A DNA stretch of 64,000 nucleotides from Candidatus Bathyarchaeia archaeon (GCA_038873195.1 JAVZEV010000001.1:1082490-1146489), one strand, 5' to 3'. Positions 1-8,693 are shown, numbered from the stretch's first letter. Notes: generated by a model from the letters alone, not told the origin. Numbers and translations: made by a program.

Positions 1-63
1 CCCTGAATATTTTTCTACAAAAAGATAATTAACAAATACAAACAACTATTTTAGTGAAAAATT

Positions 64-1119
64 TTGCGATTTAAGCAACACTTTGGGGAAAGGTCGCAAG
101 TGAACGGCGTAATAAGATTAGATTTGGATGAAATGGAAAAGAAACTCAGGTTTTACCTTGACAAAGGGAGAGTTACTGGTGTGACTGAGATGAGAGAGGA
201 ACCAGTAATATCCGCCAAACCGGACGTATCCTTAATAAAACCCTTAAAGAAAATGAACAGTTTTCCTGGAAGATTTATTGCAGTTGATTGCTCTACAAGA
301 ACTCTTAAGAGAGCAAATAACTGGGGAATCTACCTCATGCGAGTTGCATATGCCTCAGTGAAAGAACGGAATGTCGATTGGGGTTACCGCGAACGATTAT
401 GTACCGTGATTGGCGATGCACATACTCGTAGTAACTTCCTCACAGACGTAAGGATCGAGTTAGAAAGTCAAATGGGGCTTGATCTTCTTCAAGGCAAAAC
501 CAACTTTTCATACTACGAGCATGAGGATCCTCGTAGTAATTACCTTTTGCTTGATGGCGGCGGCTATTTTGGTGGGGAACGGAAGTTTCGTGTGGCTTTG
601 TATGAGAAATGCGAAAAGGAAGGGATTATCCTTCTGGCTGTTAGCAAAAATTCTCCTTCGCTTCACGATGAAAAAGGTAGAGATCTTATAGCTACTATAA
701 GCATTCTTTCCCCCTATGATATGTGGGTGTTTCATCCGGTGAGAGAAGCGGATAAGGATCAGAGTTTGTATGGCGATATATCGCTTGTTAAGTTGTGCAA
801 AGAGAGTCCACGCGTTTTTCGTTGTGATATCATGGAGTACCTGACTGAAGGTGATGTATGTGAATTGCTTGCGCCTCTAACTGTTGTGGCTGAAGATCCT
901 CGCTGTTTAGGATATCCTGTTCCTCTTTTGCTGGCTCATGAATTTTCGAAACCTTCTGATGCAATGCTCTTAGCTTACCATGATCAAGTAGAAAGCGTCC
1001 TTGCTGAAGCGGGATTATTGGAGACATTGCGTAGAGAAGAATTTTCTTGCCGGTTTGCAGACGAACTTCACGGGATAAAACACGCGTTTGAGTGGGAGTG
1101 GTGGGATGGACAAGTCTGA
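64..1119 (+). CDS. nurA: NurA-family 5'-3' DNA nuclease
   Basis: Single-domain NurA nuclease of about 350 residues, the usual size. NurA works with the HerA hexamer to resect DNA ends during archaeal recombination repair. The diagnostic region is near residues 68-100, where 'FIAVDCSTRTL' carries the conserved metal-binding Asp, followed by 'MRVAYASV'. The frame opens with TTG at 64, just after a stop. A GTG at 100, preceded by GGGGAAAGG, is an alternative start, and the N-terminus does not decide between them. The 3' end overlaps herA, implying translational coupling. The family call is firm; the start is not. Confidence 0.85.
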   Translation: MRFKQHFGERSQVNGVIRLDLDEMEKKLRFYLDKGRVTGVTEMREEPVISAKPDVSLIKPLKKMNSFPGRFIAVDCSTRTLKRANNWGIYLMRVAYASVKERNVDWGYRERLCTVIGDAHTRSNFLTDVRIELESQMGLDLLQGKTNFSYYEHEDPRSNYLLLDGGGYFGGERKFRVALYEKCEKEGIILLAVSKNSPSLHDEKGRDLIATISILSPYDMWVFHPVREADKDQSLYGDISLVKLCKESPRVFRCDIMEYLTEGDVCELLAPLTVVAEDPRCLGYPVPLLLAHEFSKPSDAMLLAYHDQVESVLAEAGLLETLRREEFSCRFADELHGIKHAFEWEWWDGQV

Positions 1120-2647
1120 CCCTATAGGGTTCATATGTGGAACAAAAGGAGACGCAGTCTCTTTTTTCCTCAATAAAGGAGTAACTCTTTCTTTTGGACA
1201 AATAGTTCGCATACACTCAGGCGAGAGAAGTTTCTATGCAAGAATTGTTAACGCTGAAAGCAGCTCAACGCTTGACACTATCGAACAATTACGTGAGGCA
1301 GAAGGCAAAGAATCCTTTGGACCCTACTCTGCCTACCGCTGTGTCGCCGCTATTCTCTTTTTAGAGAAAACAACTGGCAAGGTGCGCTCTCCAACGTTCA
1401 ATCCAAACTATAGAGACAAAGTATACACAGCAAGCGAAGAAGATTGCGCTGTCCTGAAACTTTCTGGAGAGTTAGAGTTAGGGCAGCTTCGTTCAGGCGT
1501 GCAATCTCTTGGCTCCGTAGGCATAAACATCGAGGCTATACCCCTAATGATGGGCATGTTCGGAATGACAGGCTCTGGAAAAACAAACACTGAACTTATT
1601 TTAAACGCGCAAATAATTGACAACAGCCCCAGAACAGTGGCCTTAATCTTTGACTTTGCCGGACAGCTTCTCGAAGGAAAAGGCATCAAACCCCAAAAGG
1701 GATTAAAAGATCATCCACTTTTTCACAGCAAGGTTCAGTATTATTCTTCACGCGATGGAAAAATGACTGTCGGTTTGCACACAATCAGTCCAGAAAAGCT
1801 TCTCACGCTTTTTCCTGACATAGGACTTCCTCAAATTAGGCTTGCAAGAAAGCTTTACAAAAAGCTCGGAAAACGCTGGATTGAAGAAACAAGAGAAGTT
1901 TATGGCGCTGAAGGACATGCCGGAGTGGGACGCGTTGCAGATTACAAAATGAAGCATGTAATTGATGCTCTAATGCTTAAGCTGTCTTCTCTTTCCCCTG
2001 ACCTGTTCCCCACTTCTGACTACAACTTCATTGACAACGTAACACAAAACCTATGCAACGGAATCACCTGCCTCATAGACATTTCAGGAATAAGCTCAGA
2101 AGACCAGAACAAAATCACTTGTCTCGTAGCGGCGACCGTTGCGCGTCATTACAAGCGCATGTGGGAAGAAAATTATACAGAATGGCAGAAACTTCCAACA
2201 CTTCTTATCACGCTCGAAGAAGCACACGAATTTCTCGACCCTAACAAGCCACGAACAATATTTTCCGACATCGCCCTGACATACCGCAAATACAGAGTTG
2301 GACTTAACGCTGTAACACCGCGACCATCAAGGATTAACTTTGACGTTTTCGCTGAATTATGGACAAAAGTTATAATGAAAACCGAGTTGCGAAAAGATAG
2401 AACATACTTAACTGAAAATACGCCTTACTTGGAATACAGCGATACCGAAATTAAAATGTTAGATGTCGGCGAGGCTCTGCTTATATCTGAACCTAAAATT
2501 CGATTTGCCGTACCGATAAAAGTTACACATTACCCCGAATATTTAGAGAGAAGAGGAAAAGAGGACTATGGGCTTGCTGAAACAAAGGGTCTTTCTGAAA
2601 TGGATGAGCGTCTCAAAAAACTGCGTGAACAAGAATCTCCTTTATGA
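1106..2647 (+). CDS. herA: HerA-family bipolar DNA helicase/translocase ATPase
   Basis: Hexameric FtsK/HerA-class ATPase that translocates on duplex DNA and drives NurA resection. An N-terminal HAS-barrel-like region spans about residues 1-125. The Walker A motif 'GMTGSGKT' lies near residue 155, and the Walker B motif 'LLITLEEAHEF' follows, with the catalytic Glu pair before Ala-His. The chosen ATG at 1106 lies inside the last codons of nurA and is preceded by GGGAGTGGTGGG. A TTG at 1088 is the longer alternative. About 513 residues is typical. Mre11 and Rad50, often in the same cluster, are not downstream; whether they lie upstream cannot be seen. Confidence 0.9.
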   Translation: MDKSDPIGFICGTKGDAVSFFLNKGVTLSFGQIVRIHSGERSFYARIVNAESSSTLDTIEQLREAEGKESFGPYSAYRCVAAILFLEKTTGKVRSPTFNPNYRDKVYTASEEDCAVLKLSGELELGQLRSGVQSLGSVGINIEAIPLMMGMFGMTGSGKTNTELILNAQIIDNSPRTVALIFDFAGQLLEGKGIKPQKGLKDHPLFHSKVQYYSSRDGKMTVGLHTISPEKLLTLFPDIGLPQIRLARKLYKKLGKRWIEETREVYGAEGHAGVGRVADYKMKHVIDALMLKLSSLSPDLFPTSDYNFIDNVTQNLCNGITCLIDISGISSEDQNKITCLVAATVARHYKRMWEENYTEWQKLPTLLITLEEAHEFLDPNKPRTIFSDIALTYRKYRVGLNAVTPRPSRINFDVFAELWTKVIMKTELRKDRTYLTENTPYLEYSDTEIKMLDVGEALLISEPKIRFAVPIKVTHYPEYLERRGKEDYGLAETKGLSEMDERLKKLREQESPL

Positions 2648-2649
2648 TA

Positions 2650-3384
2650 TCACGTTGCTTCGCTTTCTGTCTTTTTTAAAAGTTTCTCCATTTCTTTCTT
2701 AACACTGTATCTGAATGGAATCTTGTTTGTATCCCTTTCCAGATAGCCTTCCTCATACAACTTTTTCATTAACCGTGCCGTATGTTCTCTACTCAGCTTA
2801 ACTCTTTCTTTAATCTCCGGAGCCGTTTTTGCGCCTTCCATTGCAAGCATTTCCAACACAGCAATTTCAGTGTCAGTCAATGGAGCCATAACTTTGTCTC
2901 TCTTTATAGGTATCACCGCCTCAATTTTTGCTTCTGGAACTGCTGTGATGCGACGTGCTTGCTCTTCTATGGTTGAAACCTTAGCATTTAATGTCTCATG
3001 TGACGCGACAATATCACGCAGTTTCTTGTCAACCTCTTCTAGTCTTGCTAACATTTTATCCTTATCTTCTACAACCCCATTGAGCTTTGTTTCCAAAACA
3101 TGTAACTGTTTATCAACATTTTCCGCCTTGCTAACTGCGCTGTCACTTTTTGAAGAAATCGAATGAACCTTGTATGCAACAGTCTCCAATTTTCCTGCTT
3201 CCTGTCTAAGTTGCCTATTAAAACTCAGAACAATGTCTTCAACAACTTCTCGCGCCTTTTCATATTCTCTCTGAACTCTGCGAAGCTGCCTATAATATTC
3301 AATTGCAGCACCTACGGTCGCAGCAGACAACATGCCCACAAGAATTAGCAAAATATCAGTCAAGGGCATTCCTCTGTGATTCAC
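2650..3384 (-). CDS. membrane-anchored coiled-coil winged-helix regulator
   Basis: Not a family I can name. Architecture: one hydrophobic N-terminal segment (about residues 8-27, 'ILLILVGMLSAATVGAAIEY'), then a long charged heptad-like region (about 30-150) rich in K/E/L, then a C-terminal winged-helix domain (about 165-235) of MarR-like type with 'LTDTEIAVLEMLAMEG' and 'SREHTARLMKKLYEEGYLER'. The wing segment ends in 'PFRYSV'. This suggests a membrane-tethered DNA-binding protein with a coiled-coil oligomerisation stalk. It converges on herA with a 2-nt gap. Start GTG at 3384; ATG at 3369 is possible. The upstream region holds direct and inverted TCACA-type repeats that may be its own operators. 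Function is inferred from architecture only. Confidence 0.75.
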   Translation of the reverse strand: MNHRGMPLTDILLILVGMLSAATVGAAIEYYRQLRRVQREYEKAREVVEDIVLSFNRQLRQEAGKLETVAYKVHSISSKSDSAVSKAENVDKQLHVLETKLNGVVEDKDKMLARLEEVDKKLRDIVASHETLNAKVSTIEEQARRITAVPEAKIEAVIPIKRDKVMAPLTDTEIAVLEMLAMEGAKTAPEIKERVKLSREHTARLMKKLYEEGYLERDTNKIPFRYSVKKEMEKLLKKTESEAT

Positions 3385-3656
3385 ATGTGATTATGCATGA
3401 GTCAATCATGTTGCATCACACATCACATTTTTACCATAAAAGATTTAAAGATTATGGTCCTGCGCATGCACCTATGTTCCCATGACGTCACACATCACAG
3501 TTTATTGCAACACTCACGTCAAACGTCATTGTTGCTATGAAACCATAAATCGCCTTAACTATGGGTTATTTTCGAATTTCCCGCTGTTTTCTTCGCTAAC
3601 AGATTTTGGGTTCCGCGTCTTATAAGTTATGTTTCTTTTTGGTGTGATTTGTGACG
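3385..3656. promoter_or_regulatory. repeat-rich upstream region with 14-bp TCACA-type motif
   Basis: This 272-bp region precedes the membrane-tethered regulator. Three near-copies of a 14-bp motif, consensus CRTCACAMATCACA, occur at 3414-3427 and 3486-3499 (plus strand) and 3643-3656 (minus strand). Two of them overlap the palindrome TGACGTCA. An imperfect palindrome CATGA-N5-TCATG sits at 3396-3410. A minus-strand TATA-like CTTTAAAT at 3443-3450 would place transcription start near 3418, on top of the first motif copy. This layout is what an autoregulated promoter would look like; no binding data are implied. Confidence 0.55.
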
Positions 3657-4136
3657 TCACACTAAGCCTTCCGAGGCATTTGAAAGCTGTTTTAGGCTTG
3701 TTTCAAGCTCTTCTCTTATGATTTCTATGACTTTTAGATGCTCATTCAGTTCTCCACTTTTGTTTGGCATGTTCTTGTACGCGTCAACATACTCTTGCAA
3801 CTTGTTTGCTACTTCTAGATACGGGTCTAAAGTTGTGCTTTCGAAGACTCCTAAATATCCTAAGAGCAGTACCGTGTAGATTGCTTTTATTACGTTTTCT
3901 TTTGCCTGTTTTAGAGTCCTGTTAAAGGCTCCTCGACTTATTTTTGCCTTCATTAATCGTAATCTGGCTTTTTCATCGTATTTTAGCGGTTTACCTGCGA
4001 TATTTTCGGATAAAACGTCTATGAGCAGTGTTTCAAGCTGTGTTTTTGTTAAGTGGCTGTTTTTAGCGAGTATTTTCACAATAGGGTCGTTTAAGGAACT
4101 TGTAAGCCACGATTGTACACTTTCTTTTAACTTCAC
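3657..4136 (-). CDS. conserved-looking helical hypothetical protein
   Basis: 159-residue protein with no family I recognise. It is predicted to be mostly helical, soluble and rich in K, E and L. A central basic stretch ('KARLRLMKAKISRGAFNRT') precedes a hydrophobic helix ('VIKAIYTVLLLGYLGVFES'). The basic stretch could form a nucleic-acid-binding helix-turn-helix, but that is speculation. It is divergent from the downstream aminotransferase, and the two probably share the 115-bp region between them. Its 3' end abuts the repeat-rich regulatory region of the membrane-tethered regulator. Coding status is supported by length, composition and clean spacing, not by homology. Confidence 0.55.
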   Translation of the reverse strand: MKLKESVQSWLTSSLNDPIVKILAKNSHLTKTQLETLLIDVLSENIAGKPLKYDEKARLRLMKAKISRGAFNRTLKQAKENVIKAIYTVLLLGYLGVFESTTLDPYLEVANKLQEYVDAYKNMPNKSGELNEHLKVIEIIREELETSLKQLSNASEGLV

Positions 4137-4251
4137 ATCTTTCCCTCTGCGCGTTCTTGCTAATGAATACAGTTTTGTATACGAGGTAATTCTTTTAAGA
4201 CTATCGAATATTCTTCCATCATACTGGCTGATTTACGAACGTAAACATTTT

Positions 4252-5460
4252 ATGCTGAAGAAAATAATGCATACTGAGGATTACCTCTTGGTTTCACACT
4301 TCAAGCCAGCAGAACGCCTAAAAACCATAAAAAGCTCTGGAATACGCCGATTTTTCGCTTTAGCGCAAAAAACACCAGGAATTATTAATTTAACTGTTGG
4401 AGAACCTGATTTTACGCCTCCACCGCATGTTTTAGAGGCGTATTCTCGTGCTGCAAAAGAAGGAAAAACACATTACACACTAACTAACGGCATTCCAGAA
4501 CTTAGAGAAGCTCTCTCTCAAAAAGCTTACAAAGACTACAATCTCCGTTACGACCCAGACGCTGAAATACTAGTCACAGTTGGCGGAACAGAAGCAATCT
4601 TTCTTGCGTTATTTAGTTTAGTAAACCCTGGCGATGAAGTGTTAATTCCCAATCCTGGATTTGTGTGTTATGAACCAAGCATTTTGCTGGCTGGTGGTGT
4701 TCCTGTTTCTGTTCCTCTCTTTGAAGAAAGTGGGTTTAAGCCGTCGGTTGAAAATGTGACGTCACTAATCACAAAAAAGTCACGTGTGATAATTCTAAAC
4801 TATCCCAACAATCCCACAGGCGCCGTTCTTTCGCATGATGAGGCTGCCGCGCTGGCAAAAATCGCTGTCGAACATGATTTGATTGTGATTTCTGATGAGG
4901 TCTACGAGAAAATTCTCTATGACGAAGCGAAACACTGTTGCTTTGCTACTTTTCGTGGGATGCGCGAGCGTACGTTAGTTGTTAACTCGTTTTCTAAAAC
5001 TTATGCGATGACTGGATTGAGGGTTGGGTATGTTTATGGACCACGGGAACTTGTCGCTCCTTTGTGGCTGGCGCACCAGTATACCGTCGCTTGCGTAAAT
5101 ACTCCTGCACAGTATGCTGCGCTGGCTGCATTAAATGGTCCTCATGACTCTGTCGTGAGCATGGTTCAAGAATTTGATAGACGACGCCATCTAGTGTACG
5201 ATAGACTTAACGAGATTGAAGGCTTTGCTTGTAAACTTCCGAAAGGCGCGTTCTACGTTTTTCCAAACGTAAAGGACTTTGGCATGTCCTCTGAAGAAGT
5301 TGCAGAGTTTCTTGCCAAAGAATCCCGCGTAGCAACAGTTCCAGGCTCTGCCTTTGGCAGTCATGGAGAAGGGTACCTACGCATTTCTTACGCTGCATCT
5401 TATGAACAATTAGAAGAGGCGTTAACCAGAATAGAAAAAGCTGTGAAGAAACGTAGGTAG
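4252..5460 (+). CDS. class I/II PLP-dependent aminotransferase (AspAT-like)
   Basis: Fold-type I aminotransferase of the aspartate/alanine group, moving amino groups between an amino acid and a 2-oxoacid. The start at 4252 puts 'AERLKTIKSSGIRRFF' near the N-terminus, as in archaeal relatives; ATG 4267 is also possible. 'LTVGEPDF' is the substrate loop, 'NYPNNPTG' the conserved Asn-Pro segment, 'SDEVYEKI' the pyridine-N Asp region, and 'NSFSKTYAMTGLRVGY' holds the PLP lysine. About 402 residues is normal. The frame extends further upstream, but that part overlaps the opposite-strand gene and is unlikely to be translated. Exact substrate cannot be read from sequence. Confidence 0.85.
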   Translation: MLKKIMHTEDYLLVSHFKPAERLKTIKSSGIRRFFALAQKTPGIINLTVGEPDFTPPPHVLEAYSRAAKEGKTHYTLTNGIPELREALSQKAYKDYNLRYDPDAEILVTVGGTEAIFLALFSLVNPGDEVLIPNPGFVCYEPSILLAGGVPVSVPLFEESGFKPSVENVTSLITKKSRVIILNYPNNPTGAVLSHDEAAALAKIAVEHDLIVISDEVYEKILYDEAKHCCFATFRGMRERTLVVNSFSKTYAMTGLRVGYVYGPRELVAPLWLAHQYTVACVNTPAQYAALAALNGPHDSVVSMVQEFDRRRHLVYDRLNEIEGFACKLPKGAFYVFPNVKDFGMSSEEVAEFLAKESRVATVPGSAFGSHGEGYLRISYAASYEQLEEALTRIEKAVKKRR

Positions 5461-5465
5461 CTGTT

Positions 5466-6305
5466 CTAAAGGTTCTCTGCGGCTTCCTTCAGCTTGTCAA
5501 AAAGCTCTGGGCGCAAGTCTTTCAACGTGGGAACAAACGTCTCAACTGGTCTTATGTCCGTGTAGTCCACATCACATGTCACAAGGTCTTCATCATCATA
5601 CTTTGCTTGCACAAGAATTTTTCCGTTAGGGCCTATTAGTCTACTTCCGCCCCAAAACTGTAAACCATCTTCTATGCCTACCAAATTTACATACGCTAGA
5701 AAAGCCGTGTTTTCTATGGCTCTGGCAACTATTAATGCTTCAAAAAATGTTTTCCGCACTGCTGGCGAAGCAGAGATGCACACTATTAACTGCGCACCGG
5801 CAAGGCGTGCTAGTCTACTTACTTCTGGAAAGAAGATATCGTAACATATGATTAAACCTACTTTTCCAAGTTTGGTGTCAAATACTGCCGTTTGGTATCC
5901 AGGCCTGAAATATCTCTTTTCTTCGAAGACGCTATGAGTTGGAAGGTGCATTTTACGATATTTTCCGATAAAACCATCGGGGCCTACAAGAACTGCTGAA
6001 TTGTAGACAGTCGCTTGTGCTTTTTCACTTAGTTCTGGCATGCCGAAAACCATGTGCATTTTTGCCTTTCTAGTGATTCCTTCGATGATTTTGGTTGATG
6101 GTCCAGGTATTGTTTCCGCTAGCTCGTAAATTTGGTCTCTTACAACATAACCTGTTAATGAAAGTTCTGGAAAAATCACAAGGTCCGCCGCTTGTTCCTT
6201 CGCCTTAGAAACCAGTTTTTCTATTTTCTTTATGTTCGCTGCTTTGTCTCCGCATTTGCAGCTTATTTGTGCGAGAGATACTTTGAATTTTTCTTTCATG
6301 ATCAT
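5466..6305 (-). CDS. carbon-nitrogen hydrolase (nitrilase superfamily), possible NadE glutaminase partner
   Basis: Nitrilase-superfamily amidohydrolase with the full catalytic set: Glu in 'VIFPELSLTGY', Lys in 'KYRKMHLP', and nucleophile Cys in 'GLIICYDIFFPE'. The 279 residues make a single hydrolase domain. It lies 11 nt downstream of nadE on the same strand. In bacterial glutamine-dependent NAD synthetases a nitrilase domain is fused N-terminally and feeds ammonia to the synthetase. A two-gene version of that enzyme is therefore a reasonable inference here. An independent amidase, for example acting on carbamoyl-polyamines or omega-amides, cannot be excluded. Confidence 0.82.
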   Translation of the reverse strand: MIMKEKFKVSLAQISCKCGDKAANIKKIEKLVSKAKEQAADLVIFPELSLTGYVVRDQIYELAETIPGPSTKIIEGITRKAKMHMVFGMPELSEKAQATVYNSAVLVGPDGFIGKYRKMHLPTHSVFEEKRYFRPGYQTAVFDTKLGKVGLIICYDIFFPEVSRLARLAGAQLIVCISASPAVRKTFFEALIVARAIENTAFLAYVNLVGIEDGLQFWGGSRLIGPNGKILVQAKYDDEDLVTCDVDYTDIRPVETFVPTLKDLRPELFDKLKEAAENL

Positions 6306-6316
6306 CCTCTCGATGA

Positions 6317-7159
6317 CTAGGGCATATTGCGTGGGAGTCTAAAATCTGCTCCCACAGTTCGGTATTCGATTTTTGTTGTTAACAACATCCGCCTTTTATG
6401 TTCTGCGGCAAGCCATCTATGCTTTATCTTTTCCACAAGTTCTTTCTCTATTTTTAGTTGCTTTGCTATTTCTTCTGTTTTCATGAAATGTTCCAGTCCA
6501 TAAAGAACAAGGTCAAGTTTTTCATATTTTATGCCAAGCTCTGTTTCTGCAAACTGTCCTGGCCACAATGCTGGCGAAGATGGTTTTTTAACGATTTCTT
6601 TTGGTACCCCTATGTGATACGCAAGTTTTCGAACTTGAGTTTTGTAGAGGTCCATTATTGGTGATATATCTGCGGCAACGTCACCCCACTTTGTAAAGTA
6701 GCCCATCATTGTTTCTGATTTGTCCGAGCTTCCGCAAACGAGCATGTTAAGCCTGTTTGCATAGTAGTACGCGTAAATCATTCTGGCTCGTGCTTTTATG
6801 TTACCCTTGCAAAGGTTATCTGCTGGAGCAAAGATTGGTATTGAATTATAGAATGCTTCTAATACAGGAGTGATATCAATTAGTTCTTTTTTTAACCCGA
6901 ATTTTTTAGCGACAAGCTCTGCGTGTTTAACATCTTTAGCGTTGTAGGTTTCTTTTTCTGGTAGCATGAGTCCCAAAACTTTGCCTTTGCCAATAGCTAA
7001 GGCTGAAAGTACTGCGACTGTGCTGCTGTCAATTCCTCCAGATAGCGATACAATAATGCCCTTTGCTTTGGTTTTCTCAAAGTAATCCTTGATGAACCTA
7101 GTTATTTTGGCCTTTACTTCTTGCCAGTTCAAATCCAGAATTGAAGGCGTCAACTCCAA
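6317..7159 (-). CDS. nadE: NAD+ synthetase
   Basis: ATP-dependent amidation of deamido-NAD+ to NAD+, the last step of NAD synthesis. The PP-loop '[19 protein letters not shown]' lies near residues 40-60. '[19 protein letters not shown]' is the second signature, including substrate-binding residues, and '[13 protein letters not shown]' follows. The length of 280 matches ammonia-dependent NadE, which lacks a glutaminase domain. The gene starts with TTG at 7159 and is followed by a nitrilase-fold gene that could supply ammonia from glutamine. It is divergent from the Elf1-like gene at 7254. Confidence 0.92.
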   Translation of the reverse strand: MELTPSILDLNWQEVKAKITRFIKDYFEKTKAKGIIVSLSGGIDSSTVAVLSALAIGKGKVLGLMLPEKETYNAKDVKHAELVAKKFGLKKELIDITPVLEAFYNSIPIFAPADNLCKGNIKARARMIYAYYYANRLNMLVCGSSDKSETMMGYFTKWGDVAADISPIMDLYKTQVRKLAYHIGVPKEIVKKPSSPALWPGQFAETELGIKYEKLDLVLYGLEHFMKTEEIAKQLKIEKELVEKIKHRWLAAEHKRRMLLTTKIEYRTVGADFRLPRNMP

Positions 7160-7253
7160 ACAGCTACACCCTCAGTGTCTTATGCTTATAGGCAAGTATT
7201 TAAGGACAAATGTAAATATGAAAAGGTGTACTCTGGAATTTAGGCGGATGCAA

Positions 7254-7520
7254 ATGGGGAGAAGAAGACGAAAGGTTGTTCGTATCCCAAAGAAACGGTT
7301 GCCCAAATTCTTCTCTTGCCCAAAATGTGGAAAGGAAGCCGTGAGGGTCGAAATTTTCCGAGAGGAAAACCGCGCAGTGGTTGGGTGTGGTAGCTGCGGC
7401 TTGAAAGAAGAATTTCCCGCGAAACCTGCGCAAGGAGAAATTGACATTTACTGCATGTTTACTGACAAACTTTACGGAAGCTCACGAAAAACCTCTTTGC
7501 CCGAGAGTAAAAATGTTTAG
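7254..7520 (+). CDS. Elf1-like zinc-ribbon transcription elongation factor
   Basis: Small basic zinc-ribbon protein of about 88 residues. It opens with an Arg/Lys tail '[18 protein letters not shown]', then 'CPKCGKE' and '[10 protein letters not shown]' supply the four zinc ligands. The basic tail and C4 ribbon match archaeal Elf1, which associates with elongating RNA polymerase. The ATG at 7254 is chosen because TAGGCGG lies 6 nt upstream; the ATG at 7248 is too close to it. The longer upstream frame overlaps nadE and is rejected. GGGPS follows 15 nt downstream, so the two are probably co-transcribed. Confidence 0.75.
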   Translation: MGRRRRKVVRIPKKRLPKFFSCPKCGKEAVRVEIFREENRAVVGCGSCGLKEEFPAKPAQGEIDIYCMFTDKLYGSSRKTSLPESKNV

Positions 7521-7535
7521 CTGAGCTGGTTAGCC

Positions 7536-8288
7536 ATGATAGGGCGTGTTGAAAAATATCTCCTTGAAAAAATTGAGTCAGAAGGGTCAATTCACATGAC
7601 CCTTATAGACCCAGAAAAAGTGACACCTCCTCAAGCTTCTAGAATTGCCGCCAAAGCAAACTTAAGCGGCACCTCTGCTATAATGATTGGCGGATCAACA
7701 TTTACTTCCAGCACACACTTAGATCACGTTGTTAAAGCCGTCAAGCGTACAGTAAAGATTCCAGTAATCCTTTTTCCAAATAACGTAACAGGCATAACGC
7801 GTTACGCTGACGCTATCTGGTTTATGTCTCTCTTAAATTCTGTTGACCCTTATTTCTTAATGGGTGCGCAAGTTTTGGGGGCTCCCTTAGTTAAGAAGCA
7901 TAGGTTAGAGCCGATTCCCATGGGGTACATAATTGTTGGTGAGGGTGGCACAGCCGGCATCGTTGGCAGAGCGGTTCCAGTTCCCTACAATAAGCCAGAA
8001 CTGGCTGCGGCACATGCTTTAGCTGGGCAGTATCTGGGTATGCGCTTCATATATTTGGAAGCTGGCTCTGGCGCCAAAAAACCTGTTCCTCCTGAAATGA
8101 TTCATGCTGTTAAACATTACATTGATGTTCCCTTGATTGTTGGAGGCGGCATAAGATCCAGAACGCAAGCTTTAGCGGCAGCTTCGGCTGGTGCGGACAT
8201 AATCGTCACTGGTAATGTTGTCGAAAACAATGAAGTTAAGCAAAAAGTTTCTGAGATTGTAGAAGGCATAAGGCAAGGCAAGATGTGA
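7536..8288 (+). CDS. geranylgeranylglyceryl phosphate synthase
   Basis: Archaeal lipid enzyme joining geranylgeranyl diphosphate to sn-glycerol-1-phosphate by the first ether bond. It is a TIM-barrel protein of 250 residues. 'HMTLIDPEKV' carries the Mg/substrate Asp, 'MIGGST' follows, 'FIYLEAGSGAKKPV' is the phosphate-binding segment, and 'VGGGIRS' and 'GADIIVTGN' form the standard phosphate grip. The length is normal and all hallmark motifs are present. It lies downstream of the Elf1-like gene and 7 nt upstream of a cysteine-rich small gene. This is one of the clearest markers that the window is archaeal. Confidence 0.93.
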   Translation: MIGRVEKYLLEKIESEGSIHMTLIDPEKVTPPQASRIAAKANLSGTSAIMIGGSTFTSSTHLDHVVKAVKRTVKIPVILFPNNVTGITRYADAIWFMSLLNSVDPYFLMGAQVLGAPLVKKHRLEPIPMGYIIVGEGGTAGIVGRAVPVPYNKPELAAAHALAGQYLGMRFIYLEAGSGAKKPVPPEMIHAVKHYIDVPLIVGGGIRSRTQALAAASAGADIIVTGNVVENNEVKQKVSEIVEGIRQGKM

Positions 8289-8295
8289 AACGGGT

Positions 8296-8607
8296 TTGAC
8301 TGCCTTTGAAAACTATTTTTCTGCTTTGAAGAAAATTCTTGGAAACGAAAATGTCTATGATGTGTGGCCTGATTTTGAACCGCAATATGATGAATATGAA
8401 TATGTTTGGGCTACACTGAGAGGTTTAGGTGAGGTTTTGATACTTAACTGTGGCGTTTGTGATGGGCCTTCTGATTTGAGACATGGGCACTGTAAAGGGT
8501 GTGTTGAAAAGCGATGTAAACTTGCAGGGGACGCTTATCATAAAGCCACGGGACGCACAAAAGAAAAATGGTCAACAGTGTTTTTGTGTAGAATTCATAG
8601 GGAGTAG
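8296..8607 (+). CDS. cysteine-rich small protein of unknown function
   Basis: 103-residue protein, not recognised. The N-terminal half is acidic and aromatic ('VYDVWPDFEPQYDEYEYVW'). The C-terminal half has six cysteines in 'LNCGVCDGP', 'GHCKGCVEKRC' and 'VFLCRIH', with nearby histidines, suggesting a zinc or Fe-S cluster site. It starts with TTG at 8296, only 7 nt after GGGPS, in the same direction, so it is likely co-transcribed with it. The tight spacing, length and patterned cysteines support a real gene. No function is claimed. Confidence 0.6.
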   Translation: MTAFENYFSALKKILGNENVYDVWPDFEPQYDEYEYVWATLRGLGEVLILNCGVCDGPSDLRHGHCKGCVEKRCKLAGDAYHKATGRTKEKWSTVFLCRIHRE

Positions 8608-8693
8608 AAGTATTCTGCTTTAACATTTTTGCGTTTTTCGTGTTACAAAACCAAAATATACCATGGCAAAAAGAATTGTAGCCGGGAGAAAGT

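Noticed and set aside
4021-4251. Extended N-terminus of the aminotransferase frame
   Set aside because: This part lies antisense to the helical hypothetical gene at 3657-4136 and shows no similarity to aminotransferase N-termini; ATG 4252 gives the normal length.
7130-7145. tRNA T-arm-like GTTCAAATC
   Set aside because: It lies inside the nadE coding region and no acceptor stem or anticodon arm accompanies it.
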